From: Lysobacter sp. GX 14042
GTDB lineage: Bacteria > Pseudomonadota > Gammaproteobacteria > Xanthomonadales > Xanthomonadaceae
Direction: 5' to 3'
DNA length: 62,513 nt
Assembly: GCF_021390425.1 (NCBI RefSeq)
Contig: NZ_JAJUWY010000010.1
Location: 1 to 62,513, forward strand
Part shown: piece after piece, positions 29,242-38,399 of the stretch
Position numbering within the stretch: the first letter of the stretch is position 1
How the letters are laid out: each line of letters starts with the position of its first letter
Program-made: the position numbers and the translations under genes
Notes under the pieces: model-generated
Databases searched by the model: none
What the model saw: the letters and a program-made list of their open reading frames with translations, nothing else
Told to the model about the DNA's origin: nothing

Positions 29242-31503
29242 TCAGAATTCCTGCCAGTCCGCGTCGCTGCCGACAGCCTTGCGGTGCAGTACCGGGCGCG
29301 CGGGAGGGCGGGGCGGGGCGGCACGGGCCACCGCCGCGGGCGCGGCCGTCGCCGGAAGCGCACCGGCATCGCGCAGGTGCCGTTCGAAGCCGACGGCATC
29401 GCCGTTCGCCGCGTCCGCCCGGAAGACCGCCACCGTCTGCACCAGCGTCCCGGCCTGCTGCTCAAGCGCGCGCGCCGCGGCGGAAGCCTGCTCCACCAGT
29501 GCCGCGTTCTGCTGGGTGCCCTCGTCCATGTGCACCACCGCCTGGCTGACCTGCTCGATGCCGGCACTCTGCTCGGCGGAGGCGGCGGCAATCTCCGAGA
29601 TGATCTCGCTGACCTTGCCGACCCGGGCGACGATCTCCTCCATGGTGGTGCCGGCCTGGTTGACCAGTGCGCTGCCGTCCTCGACCTTGGCCACCGAATC
29701 GTCGATCAGGCCCTTGATCTCCTTGGCAGCCGCCGCCGAGCGCTGCGCGAGCGAGCGCACCTCACTCGCGACCACCGCGAAGCCGCGGCCCTGCTCGCCG
29801 GCGCGCGCCGCCTCCACCGCGGCATTGAGCGCCAGGATGTTGGTCTGGAAGGCGATCCCGTCGATCACCGCGATGATGTCGACGATCCGGCGTGAGGCCT
29901 CGTTGATGCCGTCCATGGTGCGGACCACTTCGCCCACCACCTCGCCGCCCTGGCCAGCCACCTCGGCCGCGCCGCGGGCCAGTTCGTTGGCCTGGCGGGC
30001 GTTGTCGGCGTTGTGCTGCACGGTGGAGGTCAGCTCCTCCATCGAGGAGGCGGTTTCCTCCAGCGAGGCGGCCTGCTGCTCGGTGCGGCGCGACAGGTCG
30101 CTGTTGCCGGCGGCGATCTCGCCGGCCGCGGCATTGATCGCGTCGCTGCCCTGGCGGATCTGGCCGACGATCTGTGCCAGCTTGTCGACCGTGCGATTGG
30201 CATCGGCGGCCAGGCGGCCGAACTGGCCGGGGAGGGCTTCGTCGGCGCGCTGCTGCAGGTCGCCGGCGGCGACTGCGGTCATCACGCTGCCCACCTCGTC
30301 CAGGCCACGGTGGGCGCTGGCCATCAGTTCGTTGAGGCTGGCGACCATGTCGCGGTAGGTGAACTCGAAACGCGAGGCGTCCCCACGGCGGCTGAAGTCG
30401 CCGGCGGTCGCCGCCGTGACCAGCTCGCCGATGGCATCGTTGGCAGCCTGCATGTTGGCCTTGATGGCCGCCACGGAACGGGTGGTGGCGATCTTCTTGC
30501 CGGGAAGCTCCGGGAAATCACGCGAGAGGTCGCCGCGCGCGTACTCCGCGACGAACTCGGACACGGCAGCCACCGCGGCAATGTGCGATCCGGCCAGTTC
30601 ATTGACCTGCTCGGCCATGCGTCCGTAGGCGCCGGGGAAACGGTCGGCGGGAATGCGATGGTCGATTTCCCCCGCTTCGTGGCGGGCGGCGATCTCGGCC
30701 TGGGCGTCGGCGAAGGACTGGAGCTGCGCCTGCATCTGGCGCATGGACAGCAGCAAGGTCGCCACTTCGTCGCGGCCCTGCGTCAGGATCGTCCCGTCGA
30801 GCTTGCCCTGCGCGATATCGCGCGCGACCACGGTGGCCTCGCCAAGCGGGCGCGTCAGGCTGCGGGTGATCAGCCAGGCCAGCAGCGCGCTGGCGAACAG
30901 GGCGAAGGCGATGATGCCCAGCATCTGGAGACGGGCGCTTTGATAGCTCTCCAGCGCATGCGCATAGGCTTCTTCGTTCTGGACCGATTGCAGGGCCAGG
31001 TTCTCGCGCAGCGCCTGCTGCCAGCGTTCGATCGCCGGCGCGGCCTGGTCCAGCAGCACGGCCTTCGCTTCGTCGTCGAGTTGCTGCATGGCCAGTCGCA
31101 GCACTTCGTCGTTGGCCGGCATGGCCTCGTTGCGGGCCTCCAGTATCCGGTCGCGCAGCGCACGGCCCTGGACGTCGGTCGGCATCGCGTCCAGCTCGCT
31201 CCAGGCGGCCTCGTAGTCGGCGCGCAGCGAATCCAGGATCTCCCGCCGCCCGCGGGCATAGGTCGCGTCATCCATCAACGCGATGTCGCGTACCAACACG
31301 GCGACCGCGGCGGTACGGTCGAACATGATCTCGATCTTGCTTGTCTTGATGTTGTTGTCGAGGGAGATCTCGTCCAGGTCGGCCTTCATGCCCGCCAGCT
31401 TGGCCAGCGCAACCGCCCCCAGGGCGATCAGGAACACAAGCAAAAGACCAAACGCAGCGCCCAGGCGGGTGCCGACTCGATAGTTGTGGATGAAACCGGT
31501 CAC
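29242..31503 (-). CDS. Methyl-accepting chemotaxis protein with 4-helix-bundle sensor
   Basis: A 753-residue receptor. The GTG at 31503 follows GGAG by six bases and gives a short cytoplasmic start ([15 protein letters not shown]); an upstream in-frame ATG at 31599 lacks this. Membrane segment 1 is at about residues 13-35, a helical periplasmic domain at about 36-195 and membrane segment 2 at about 196-220. HAMP and HAMP-like repeats ([16 protein letters not shown] and similar) and the signalling domain ([20 protein letters not shown]) follow. It ends DADWQEF, fitting the CheR/CheB tethering pentapeptide pattern x-W-x-x-F. The signalling half is nearly identical to that of the 884-residue receptor. 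Confidence 0.9.
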   Translation of the reverse strand: MTGFIHNYRVGTRLGAAFGLLLVFLIALGAVALAKLAGMKADLDEISLDNNIKTSKIEIMFDRTAAVAVLVRDIALMDDATYARGRREILDSLRADYEAAWSELDAMPTDVQGRALRDRILEARNEAMPANDEVLRLAMQQLDDEAKAVLLDQAAPAIERWQQALRENLALQSVQNEEAYAHALESYQSARLQMLGIIAFALFASALLAWLITRSLTRPLGEATVVARDIAQGKLDGTILTQGRDEVATLLLSMRQMQAQLQSFADAQAEIAARHEAGEIDHRIPADRFPGAYGRMAEQVNELAGSHIAAVAAVSEFVAEYARGDLSRDFPELPGKKIATTRSVAAIKANMQAANDAIGELVTAATAGDFSRRGDASRFEFTYRDMVASLNELMASAHRGLDEVGSVMTAVAAGDLQQRADEALPGQFGRLAADANRTVDKLAQIVGQIRQGSDAINAAAGEIAAGNSDLSRRTEQQAASLEETASSMEELTSTVQHNADNARQANELARGAAEVAGQGGEVVGEVVRTMDGINEASRRIVDIIAVIDGIAFQTNILALNAAVEAARAGEQGRGFAVVASEVRSLAQRSAAAAKEIKGLIDDSVAKVEDGSALVNQAGTTMEEIVARVGKVSEIISEIAAASAEQSAGIEQVSQAVVHMDEGTQQNAALVEQASAAARALEQQAGTLVQTVAVFRADAANGDAVGFERHLRDAGALPATAAPAAVARAAPPRPPARPVLHRKAVGSDADWQEF

Positions 31504-31570
31504 AGGAAGCTCCAGAAGGAAATCGCGCGCAGCGGCTTGCACTCCAGGCCGGAGCGGCATCGTTCGCTGC

Positions 31571-31585
31571 ATTCCCGTTAACGGC
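31571..31585 (-). promoter_or_regulatory. GTTAAC-containing motif upstream of the 753-residue receptor
   Basis: Minus-strand GCCGTTAACGGGAAT, the partner of the motif at 29139-29153. The 214-base gap in which it lies otherwise holds only the terminator of the preceding gene at 31665-31693. Confidence 0.35.
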
Positions 31586-31664
31586 GGCTCCGCGGCCAAC
31601 TTCGGGACCGGCGGTTGGCTTTCCTGAACTGTTGTGCCCTGGCTAGACCTGGGTCAGGACGAAC

Positions 31665-31693
31665 AAAAAAAGGCGCGCCGTTTCCGGCGCGCC
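31665..31693 (-). terminator. Intrinsic terminator of the 884-residue receptor gene
   Basis: On the minus strand a 9-bp perfect stem (GGCGCGCCG / CGGCGCGCC, loop GAAA) is followed by seven T, 25 bases past the stop codon. It is a textbook rho-independent terminator and shows that the next receptor needs its own promoter. Confidence 0.93.
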
Positions 31694-31717
31694 CCTGGTT
31701 TTCCGCAGGATCGCGGC

Positions 31718-34372
31718 CTAGAACTCCTGCCACTCCTGGTCGTTGCTGGCGACCGCCTTCGGGCGCGGCAGCGGGCGGCGGGGAGCCGGCTGGCTTTCCG
31801 TGCGCGGGGCAGGCGGCGCCTCCGTGGAGTGCCCGGCGGTCGCCTGTGCACCGATCCGCTCGAGCTCGGCATTGAACGCGTCGGCGAGGCGGAACGCCGC
31901 GACGGTTTCCACCAGCACCGAGGACTGCTGCTCCAGCGAGCGGGCGGCGGCGGAGGCCTGCTCCACCAGCGCGGCGTTCTGCTGGGTGCCCTCGTCCATG
32001 TGGGTGATGGCCTGGCTGACCTGCTCGATGCCGCTGCTCTGCTCGGCGGAGGCGGCGCTGATTTCGGCGATAATCTCGGCGACCCGGTTCACGCTGGCGA
32101 CGATCTCGCCCATGGTGGTGCCGGCGCGGTTGACCAGGGTGCTGCCGTCGTCGACCTTGGCGACCGAGTCGTCGATCAGCACCTTGATCTCCTTGGCGGC
32201 GGCGGCCGAGCGCTGCGCCAGCGAGCGTACCTCGGAGGCGACCACCGCGAAGCCGCGGCCCTGTTCGCCGGCTCGCGCCGCCTCGACCGCGGCGTTGAGC
32301 GCCAGGATGTTGGTCTGGAAGGCGATGCCGTCGATCACCCCGATGATGTCGACGATCTTGCGCGAGGCCTCGTTGATGCCGCTCATGGTCTGCACCACCT
32401 GGCCGACCACCTCGCCGCCCTGGGTGGCGACATCGGCCGCGCCGCGCGCCAGCTGGTTGGCCTGGCGGGCGTTGTCGGCGTTGTGCTGCACGGTGGAGGT
32501 CAGCTCCTCCATCGAGGAGGCGGTTTCCTCCAGCGAAGCGGCCTGCTGCTCGGTGCGGCGCGAGAGGTCGTTGTTGCCCGAGGAGATCTCCCCGGCGGCG
32601 GCGCTGATCGAATCGCTGCCCTTGCGGATCCGGCCGACGATGTCGGCCAGGCGCTCGACGGTGTGGTTGGCATCGCCGACCAGCTTGCCGAAGCGGCCCG
32701 GCAGGCCGGCCTCGGCACGGCGGGTGAGGTCGCCCTCGGCCATCGCCGCCAGCAGCACGCCGACCTCGTCCAGGCCGCGGTCGGCGCTGGCCATCAGCTC
32801 GTTGAGTCCTTCGATCATCTCCCTGTAGATGAACTCGAAGCGCCCGGCGTCGCCGCGCTGGCTGAAGTCGCCGGCCACGGCGGCTTCCACCAGCATGCGG
32901 ATCTCGGCGGTGACGGCCTGGTTGCCGGCCTTGACCGCGTCCACCGCAGCGGTGACCTCGGCCTTGGTGCCGGGCAGGCGGGCGATGTCGCGGGACAGGT
33001 CGCCGCGGGCGTAGTCGCCGACGATCTCGATGGTCTGGCGGGTCAGGTCGATGTGCGACTCGACCAGGGTGTTGATCTCCTCGGCCATCGTCCCGTAGGC
33101 GCCGGGGAAGGAAGCGGTGTCCAGGCGCTCGTGGATGTCGCCGGCCTCGTGCGCGTCGTAGACCTTGCGCTGGGCGGCGGCGAAGGAGCGCAGGGCGATG
33201 ACCGCGCGCTGCAGCCCGCGGGCGATGTCGCGCAGCTCGTCCTGGCTGCCGGTGCGCACCTCGTCGGGGAACTCGCCGGCGGCGATCGACTCGGCGGCGG
33301 TCTGGATGGTGTGCAGCGAGGCACGGGTGCTGCGGGTGAAACCCAGGAACAGATAACCGGCGACCAGCAGCACCAGGATCACAACCAGCCAGGTGATGTT
33401 GGCGGTGGTCTTCAGCGAGGACAGCTGCGCGGCGGCGGCGGCGTCCAGCGCATGCAGGCTGCCCATCATCGCCGCGCTCATCGCCAGGTGGGTGGCGTGC
33501 TCGCGGGCGGCCAGGGTTTCCACCGGCAGCTCGGGCATGTCGGCCTCGAGGATGTGGGTGGTGATCGCGTCGTTCTGCTTGCCCATCGCCTCCAGCGCGG
33601 TGCGCACCGGCTTGCCGCCGGTGGCGCCCAGCACCGGCATCCGCTGCTCGGCGTTGGCCAGCTCGAGCTCGATGCGCGAGCGCAGGAAATCCTGCATCGT
33701 GCGCGAGATCGCCAGGCCGGTGCGGTCCTCGACCCAGATCGCGCCTTCGCCCAGCACCCGCAGGCCGACCACGCCCTGCTGGGCGGTGTACTCGGCCAGG
33801 GTCGGCAGCCAGTCACTCGCCGCGCGCCCCATGTACAGCACCGTCGGCTCCTGCGAGTGCGACAGGCCGGTGCGTTCGGCGACCAGGTTCATCAAGCCGC
33901 TGACCTGCTCGATCGCCTCGTCGGTGGCCGAACTGGAACTGTCGGCCGCGGCCGTGGCCCAGGCCGCGCCGGCGTCCTTGAAGGCGCTTGCCAGGCTTGC
34001 ATCGCCGATGCGTCCGGCGGCCCAGCGGGCGGCGGCCTCGAGCTGGCGGCTGGCATTGGCAGCCTCGGCGGCAAGCTCGTCGGCCGGCACGTTGCTGCCG
34101 GCGGCGAGGCGGACCTGCTTCTGCCGGTGGGCCTGCATGGACAGCATCGACTGCTGCAGGTGCGACAGGCCCTGCACGGCGCTGCGCTGGCGCTCGACCG
34201 CCTGGATCTCGGTGTTGGAACGGACCACCAGGATGCCGGCCAGGACGCCGCAGGTGAGCATGAAGGCGGCGCCGATCACCAGCGCCTTGTGGCCGAAGCG
34301 CAGGCTGGCCATCAGCCGCGTGGCGGGTGCCAGCAGCCGGTCGGCGAGGGAGGAGGAGGAACGTGCGGACAT
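31718..34372 (-). CDS. Methyl-accepting chemotaxis protein, large PilJ/NarX-like sensor
   Basis: An 884-residue receptor. Membrane segment 1 lies at about residues 28-50, a long helical periplasmic domain at about 51-325 (with an [19 protein letters not shown] segment as in PilJ/NarX-type sensors) and membrane segment 2 at about 326-350. Then follow HAMP repeats, a signalling domain ([20 protein letters not shown]) and a proline-rich linker ending NDQEWQEF, a CheR/CheB-tethering pentapeptide. A sigma-28 promoter precedes it (34404-34430) and a strong terminator follows, so it is a single-gene FliA-dependent unit. The ligand is unknown. Confidence 0.9.
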   Translation of the reverse strand: MSARSSSSLADRLLAPATRLMASLRFGHKALVIGAAFMLTCGVLAGILVVRSNTEIQAVERQRSAVQGLSHLQQSMLSMQAHRQKQVRLAAGSNVPADELAAEAANASRQLEAAARWAAGRIGDASLASAFKDAGAAWATAAADSSSSATDEAIEQVSGLMNLVAERTGLSHSQEPTVLYMGRAASDWLPTLAEYTAQQGVVGLRVLGEGAIWVEDRTGLAISRTMQDFLRSRIELELANAEQRMPVLGATGGKPVRTALEAMGKQNDAITTHILEADMPELPVETLAAREHATHLAMSAAMMGSLHALDAAAAAQLSSLKTTANITWLVVILVLLVAGYLFLGFTRSTRASLHTIQTAAESIAAGEFPDEVRTGSQDELRDIARGLQRAVIALRSFAAAQRKVYDAHEAGDIHERLDTASFPGAYGTMAEEINTLVESHIDLTRQTIEIVGDYARGDLSRDIARLPGTKAEVTAAVDAVKAGNQAVTAEIRMLVEAAVAGDFSQRGDAGRFEFIYREMIEGLNELMASADRGLDEVGVLLAAMAEGDLTRRAEAGLPGRFGKLVGDANHTVERLADIVGRIRKGSDSISAAAGEISSGNNDLSRRTEQQAASLEETASSMEELTSTVQHNADNARQANQLARGAADVATQGGEVVGQVVQTMSGINEASRKIVDIIGVIDGIAFQTNILALNAAVEAARAGEQGRGFAVVASEVRSLAQRSAAAAKEIKVLIDDSVAKVDDGSTLVNRAGTTMGEIVASVNRVAEIIAEISAASAEQSSGIEQVSQAITHMDEGTQQNAALVEQASAAARSLEQQSSVLVETVAAFRLADAFNAELERIGAQATAGHSTEAPPAPRTESQPAPRRPLPRPKAVASNDQEWQEF

Positions 34373-34403
34373 CGTGGCCTCGGATCAGGGTGGGTCCCCC
34401 GCG

Positions 34404-34430
34404 GCATCGGCCGGAGCGCCGCGATCTTTA
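34404..34430 (-). promoter_or_regulatory. Sigma-28 (FliA) promoter of the 884-residue receptor
   Basis: Minus-strand TAAA, exactly 15 bases, then GCCGATGC; 11 of 12 consensus positions match TAAA-N15-GCCGATAA. It ends 32 bases before the ATG. A second FliA promoter reads the other way 51 bases away. Confidence 0.85.
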
Positions 34431-34480
34431 ATCGTCGATGAATCCGGGCGTGACCGGGTTCACAGCTTCCAGCCGCGGGT

Positions 34481-34507
34481 TAAAGAACGCCGGCTGCCGG
34501 CCGATTC
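34481..34507 (+). promoter_or_regulatory. Sigma-28 (FliA) promoter of the TonB-domain gene
   Basis: Plus-strand TAAA, exactly 15 bases, then GCCGATTC; 10 of 12 consensus positions match. It ends 72 bases before the ATG at 34579. It forms a divergent pair with the receptor promoter at 34404-34430. Confidence 0.8.
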
Positions 34508-34578
34508 CGGAAACAGGCGGCCTGTCCGCCCCGTTTCCCGCATCCCGGCACCACCGGTCGAACCCAGGAGTCCTCCCC

Positions 34579-34878
34579 ATGTCCCGCGTCCTCGTTCCCG
34601 CCCTGCTTGCCCTGGCGATGGCCTTCCCGGCACACGCCAGCCTGACCCCGACCAAGCGCGTCGAGCCGCAGTACCCCGCCGACGCCGCCCGCGCCGGCAC
34701 CGAAGGCTTCGTCGAAGTCGAGTTCAGCGTCTCCGCCGACGGCAAGGTCGAGAGCGTCTCGGTGGTCAACGCCAAGCCCTCGCGCGTGTTCGAGTCCGCC
34801 GCGGTGCGCGCGGTCAAGCAGTGGGAGTTCGCCCCCGGCGGCGGTCGCGGGAAGGTGCGGCTGGACTTTACACTTTAG
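34579..34878 (+). CDS. Small TonB C-terminal-domain protein, secreted
   Basis: A 99-residue protein with a signal peptide (about residues 1-20, ending AHAS) followed directly by a TonB C-terminal domain (RVEPQYPADAARAGTEGFV, VEFSVSADGKVESVSVV, AVRAVKQWEF). It lacks the membrane anchor and proline-rich span of true TonB, so it cannot span the periplasm and couple to ExbBD in the usual way. AGGAG lies nine bases before the ATG. It is the only plus-strand gene in the motility region, has a FliA-type promoter and a strong terminator of its own. Role in motility or chemotaxis is inferred from this regulation only. Confidence 0.85.
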   Translation: MSRVLVPALLALAMAFPAHASLTPTKRVEPQYPADAARAGTEGFVEVEFSVSADGKVESVSVVNAKPSRVFESAAVRAVKQWEFAPGGGRGKVRLDFTL

Positions 34879-34900
34879 GATCCCGCTGAATTGCGACGCA

Positions 34901-34928
34901 AAACGCGCCCTTTGGGGCGCGTTTTTTT
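34901..34928 (+). terminator. Intrinsic terminator of the TonB-domain gene
   Basis: Stem ACGCGCCC / GGGGCGCGT with loop of about three bases followed by seven T, 23 bases past the stop codon. Strong rho-independent terminator. Confidence 0.93.
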
Positions 34929-34970
34929 GTTTGGAGTTTGCGGCCATCGGCCCGGGGGCGGGCTTGTGGC

Positions 34971-35115
34971 GGGGATGAGGAACGAGTGGAGAGGAACGAG
35001 GAACGAGTGAAAGCGGGGAGTGAGTGAAGAGGAGTGAGGAGTGAGTAGAAGCGGACGGTGCCTCTGCTCTTGCCTTTACTCGTTCCTCACTCCTCTTCAC
35101 TCGTTTCTCATCCCC
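34971..35115. repeat. Long purine/pyrimidine palindrome, copy 2
   Basis: A 41-nt arm (34971-35011) pairs with 35075-35115 at 36 Watson-Crick positions; of the other five, three are G.U and two A.C on the plus strand. It is built from the same GAGGAACGAG and GAGTGA units as copy 1 at 19696-19830. It fills the space between the TonB-domain gene terminator and the cheW stop, and could terminate the cheW operon on the minus strand. Confidence 0.85.
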
Positions 35116-35120
35116 GGCTC

Positions 35121-35627
35121 TCAGGCAGCCGCCGTCACCGCCGCCGCCACCAGCCCCATCTCGCTGCTGGTCATCAGCCGCTCGATGTCCAGCAGGATCA
35201 GCATCCGCTCGTCCAGCGTGCCGATGCCGGTGAGGAACTGGCGGTCGATGGTGGCGCCGATTTCCGGCACCGCGCGCATCTGCTCGGCGCTCAGGCGGAC
35301 CACGTCGGACACGCTGTCGACCACCATGCCCACCACCCGGTCGCCGACGTTGAGCACGATCATCACCGTCACCGCGGTGTAGTCGGCCCGGGGCAGGCGG
35401 AACTTCAGGCGCATGTCGACCACCGGCACGATGGTGCCGCGCAGGTTGATCACGCCCTTGATGTAGTCGGGGGCGTCGGGCAGGCGGGTGACCGAGTCGT
35501 AGCCGCGGATCTCCTGCACCTTGAGGATGTCGACGCCGTACTCCTCCTCGCCTAGGGCGAAGGTGAGGAACTCGGCGCTGCCGGCGGCCTCGGTGCCGGT
35601 GGCGGTATCGGTAGTGGAAATGCTCAT
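35121..35627 (-). CDS. cheW: Chemotaxis coupling protein CheW
   Basis: Links receptors to CheA in the chemosensory array. The 168-residue protein has a single CheW domain ([21 protein letters not shown] about residue 20 onward, read in two parts: [12 protein letters not shown] and [12 protein letters not shown]; then [18 protein letters not shown] about residue 55, and [12 protein letters not shown]). A short variable N-terminus precedes it and a run of alanines ends it. It is 27 bases downstream of the second cheA and is the last gene of the parC-cheW stretch. Confidence 0.95.
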   Translation of the reverse strand: MSISTTDTATGTEAAGSAEFLTFALGEEEYGVDILKVQEIRGYDSVTRLPDAPDYIKGVINLRGTIVPVVDMRLKFRLPRADYTAVTVMIVLNVGDRVVGMVVDSVSDVVRLSAEQMRAVPEIGATIDRQFLTGIGTLDERMLILLDIERLMTSSEMGLVAAAVTAAA

Positions 35628-35654
35628 GGGATCGGACCTCGGGGAGTCAGGGGC

Positions 35655-37625
35655 TCAGGCCGCGGCGGGCAGTGTCAGGGTGCTGCCGAGGCTGCCGGCA
35701 TCGACGATCAGCGCGACCCGGCCATCGCCGAGGATGGTCGCGCCGGACACGCCGGGGATGCGGCGGTAGTTGGTTTCAAGGTTCTTGACCACGACCTGCT
35801 GCTGGCCGAGCAGGTCGTCGACCTCCAGTGCCATGCGGCGGCCGTCGGCCTCGACCACGACGGCGATCGGGTTGCCGCTGGTGGTGCCGGCCGAAGGCAG
35901 GCGGAACTGCTCGCGCAGGTTGACCAGCGGCACGTAGTCATCGCGCATCCGCAGCACCCGGGTGTCGCCGGCGATGGTGCGGATCTGCCCGGCCTCGGGC
36001 TGCAGCGACTCGATGACCATGTTCAGTGGGACGATGAAGACCTCCTCGCCCACCGCCACGCTCATGCCGTCGAGGATCGCCAGGGTCAGCGGCAGCCGCA
36101 CCACCACGGTGCTGCCCGCGCCGCGGGTGCTGCGCACCTCGACCGCGCCGCCCAGGGCGAGGATGTTGCTCTTGACCACGTCCATGCCGACCCCGCGGCC
36201 GGAGACGTCGGTCAGCGCGTCGGCGGTGGAGAAGCCGGGCTGGAACACCAGGTCCCAGACCTGCGCGTCGGTGGGGTTGTCGGGCACCTGCAAACCGCGC
36301 TCGGCGGCCTTGGCGAGGATCCGGTCACGGTCCATGCCGCGGCCGTCATCGCCCACCTCGATCACGATGTGCCCGCCCTGGTGGGTGGCGTTGAGGGTGA
36401 CCGTGCCGGTCTCGTCCTTGCCGGCCGCGCGGCGCTCGGCCGGGGGCTCCAGGCCGTGGTCGATGGCGTTGCGCACCAGGTGCACCAGCGGGTCGACGAT
36501 CTTCTCGATCACGCCCTTGTCCAGCTCGGTGGCCTCGCCGCTGGTGCGCAGGCGCACCTTCTTGTCCAGCCGCGCGGCCAGGTCGCGGACCATCCGCGGG
36601 AAGCGGCTGAAGGCGAACTCGACCGGCAGCATGCGCACGCTCATCACCGCTTCCTGCAGGTCGCGGGTGTTGCGCTCCAGCTGGGCCAGCCCCGACAGCA
36701 GCGACTCGTGCGCCACCGGGTCCAGGTCCTCGGCGCGCTGGGTCAGCATCGCCTGGGTGATGACCAGTTCGCCGACCAGGTTGATCAGCGAGTCGACCTT
36801 GGACACGGCCACCCGGATCGAGCTGTCCTGCTCGCTCTGGCGGGCGGAGTCGGCAGCGGCTGCGGCGGCAGGCATGGCCTCGTCGGCCGAGGCCGACACC
36901 GGTGTGGGCGTGGCGGCCGGCGCGCCCACCGCCTCGACCTGCAGCGCGCACTGGTCCTCGACCCAGGCGAAGGCGTCCTCGATCGCCGCGCGCGGCACCG
37001 AACCGGGCAGCATCAGATCCCAGGCCAGGTGCGCCTCGAAGGGGTCGAGTTCGCTGAACGGCGGTAGCCGCGCGTCATCGACGTTCGCGTCCAGTGCGCC
37101 GTGCTCGGCCAGGTCGCGGAAGATCCGCAGCGGGTCGTTGCCGCTCATGAACAGCGACGGCTCCGGGGCAAAAGCAATGCGCCAGCTCTCCGGGGCCGCG
37201 TCCGCTGCGGTGTTGCCGCCGGCACCGGCCACCGCGGCGGGCGTGCCGTCCAGCAGGGCCTGCAGGCTGGCCTGCACGTGCGACAGCGCCGCGCCGTCGA
37301 TGTCGCCGCCATGCTCGGCCACCTGCAGCAGGCTGCCCAGCACGTCGACCGCCTCCAGCAGCGCGTCGACCGCGGGGGCATCCAGCTGGCGGGTGCCGGC
37401 GCGGGCCTCGTCGAGCAGGGTCTCCAGCAGGTGGGTCAGGTCGGTGACCGCACGGAAGCCGAAGGTCGCCGCGCCGCCCTTGATCGAGTGGGCGGCACGG
37501 AAGACCACGTTGATCGTGTCCAGGTCCGGCTCGGCCGATTCCAGGCGCAGCAGGCCGGCCTCCATGGCCTGCAGGCCTTCGCGGCTTTCCTCGAAGAACG
37601 CGGCGTGGAAGCGGCTGATGTCCAT
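35655..37625 (-). CDS. cheA: Chemotaxis histidine kinase CheA, second copy
   Basis: A 656-residue CheA. The HPt domain has His46 in RAAHSIKGGAATFGF. A middle domain at about residues 145-245 (FAPEPSLFMSGNDPLRIFR) resembles the PEPxLF-type segment of many CheA proteins. Then come the dimerisation domain (SKVDSLINLVGELVITQA about residue 280), the HATPase (LVHLVRNAIDHGLEPP about residue 385, GRGVGMDVVKSN) and a C-terminal CheW-like domain. It differs from the first CheA (41662-43440), which lacks the middle domain. Neighbours are a CheY-like receiver upstream and CheW downstream. Confidence 0.94.
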   Translation of the reverse strand: MDISRFHAAFFEESREGLQAMEAGLLRLESAEPDLDTINVVFRAAHSIKGGAATFGFRAVTDLTHLLETLLDEARAGTRQLDAPAVDALLEAVDVLGSLLQVAEHGGDIDGAALSHVQASLQALLDGTPAAVAGAGGNTAADAAPESWRIAFAPEPSLFMSGNDPLRIFRDLAEHGALDANVDDARLPPFSELDPFEAHLAWDLMLPGSVPRAAIEDAFAWVEDQCALQVEAVGAPAATPTPVSASADEAMPAAAAAADSARQSEQDSSIRVAVSKVDSLINLVGELVITQAMLTQRAEDLDPVAHESLLSGLAQLERNTRDLQEAVMSVRMLPVEFAFSRFPRMVRDLAARLDKKVRLRTSGEATELDKGVIEKIVDPLVHLVRNAIDHGLEPPAERRAAGKDETGTVTLNATHQGGHIVIEVGDDGRGMDRDRILAKAAERGLQVPDNPTDAQVWDLVFQPGFSTADALTDVSGRGVGMDVVKSNILALGGAVEVRSTRGAGSTVVVRLPLTLAILDGMSVAVGEEVFIVPLNMVIESLQPEAGQIRTIAGDTRVLRMRDDYVPLVNLREQFRLPSAGTTSGNPIAVVVEADGRRMALEVDDLLGQQQVVVKNLETNYRRIPGVSGATILGDGRVALIVDAGSLGSTLTLPAAA

Positions 37626-37638
37626 CGTCGTCGGGCCC

Positions 37639-38004
37639 TCAGCCCAGCACCTTGCCCACGGTCGCGACCAGCTGCGCCGGCTCGAACGGCTTGACCAGCC
37701 AGCCGGTGGCGCCGGCGGCGCGGCCTTCCTGCTTCTTGTCGCTGCCCGACTCGGTGGTCAGCATCAGCAGCGGGGTGAACTTGTAGTCGGGCAGCTGGCG
37801 CAGCTGGCGGATCAGCTCGATACCGTCCATGCGCGGCATGTTGACGTCGGTGACCACCGCGTCGAACTTCTGGCCCCTGGCCTTGTCCAGCGCCGCCTGG
37901 CCGTCCTCGGCCTCGTGCACGGCGTAGCCGGCCGAGGACAGGGCGAAGGCGACCATCTGCCGCATGGAGGTGGAATCGTCGACGATCAACAGCTGTGCGC
38001 TCAC
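37639..38004 (-). CDS. CheY-like single-domain response regulator, second copy
   Basis: A 121-residue receiver with acidic pocket residues (VDDSTSMRQM, Asp9/Asp10), phospho-acceptor Asp53 in AVVTDVNMPRMDG, the Thr of LMLTTES and the Lys of LVKPFE. The GTG start overlaps the STAS gene stop by four bases (GTGA). It sits directly before the second cheA, so it is probably the cognate phosphate acceptor or sink for that kinase, while the cheY at 44047 pairs with cheZ. Confidence 0.92.
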   Translation of the reverse strand: MSAQLLIVDDSTSMRQMVAFALSSAGYAVHEAEDGQAALDKARGQKFDAVVTDVNMPRMDGIELIRQLRQLPDYKFTPLLMLTTESGSDKKQEGRAAGATGWLVKPFEPAQLVATVGKVLG

Positions 38005-38324
38005 GCGTTTTCTCCGGTATTGCTGGCGTGCATCTGTGGGGTCCGGGGGCAGCCCAGGCTGGCGTCCAGCGCCAGCAGGCGGACGGCCTCGTCCAGGGCG
38101 GGCGAGGCCTGGGCGAGAAAGGTGCTGCGGCCGGCGTCGGCGCGCTCGCGCACGAAGGCGTGCAGCAGCTGCAGCCCGGCGGTGTGCACGCGGCGCACCT
38201 GCGAGCCGTCCAGCGCGAGCGGGCCATCCTGCGCCAGGTGCGGCGCAAGCGCGGCCTGCAGCTCGGCGACATGCTCGATGCCAAGGTCCGCCTGCAGCTC
38301 GATCGGGTGGGGGGTGTCAGCCAT
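38001..38324 (-). CDS. STAS-domain protein
   Basis: A 107-residue stand-alone STAS domain (HVAELQAALAPHL, LALDGSQVRRVHTAGLQLLHAFV), the anti-anti-sigma/lipid-asymmetry fold. The usual phospho-acceptor serine position in the DxSxVxxVxTAGLQLL loop is occupied by a Thr in HTAGLQLL, so phosphoregulation is uncertain. It is coupled to the second cheY and cheA. STAS proteins occur next to CheA in related gammaproteobacterial clusters, but their task there is not established. Confidence 0.85.
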   Translation of the reverse strand: MADTPHPIELQADLGIEHVAELQAALAPHLAQDGPLALDGSQVRRVHTAGLQLLHAFVRERADAGRSTFLAQASPALDEAVRLLALDASLGCPRTPQMHASNTGENA

Positions 38325-38399
38325 GGGTGCGAAGTGTCCTGCGGCCGGGGAGGGCGTCGATCCCGGTAACGGCGGCCGCCGTGCGGACTTGAGCGCCGG

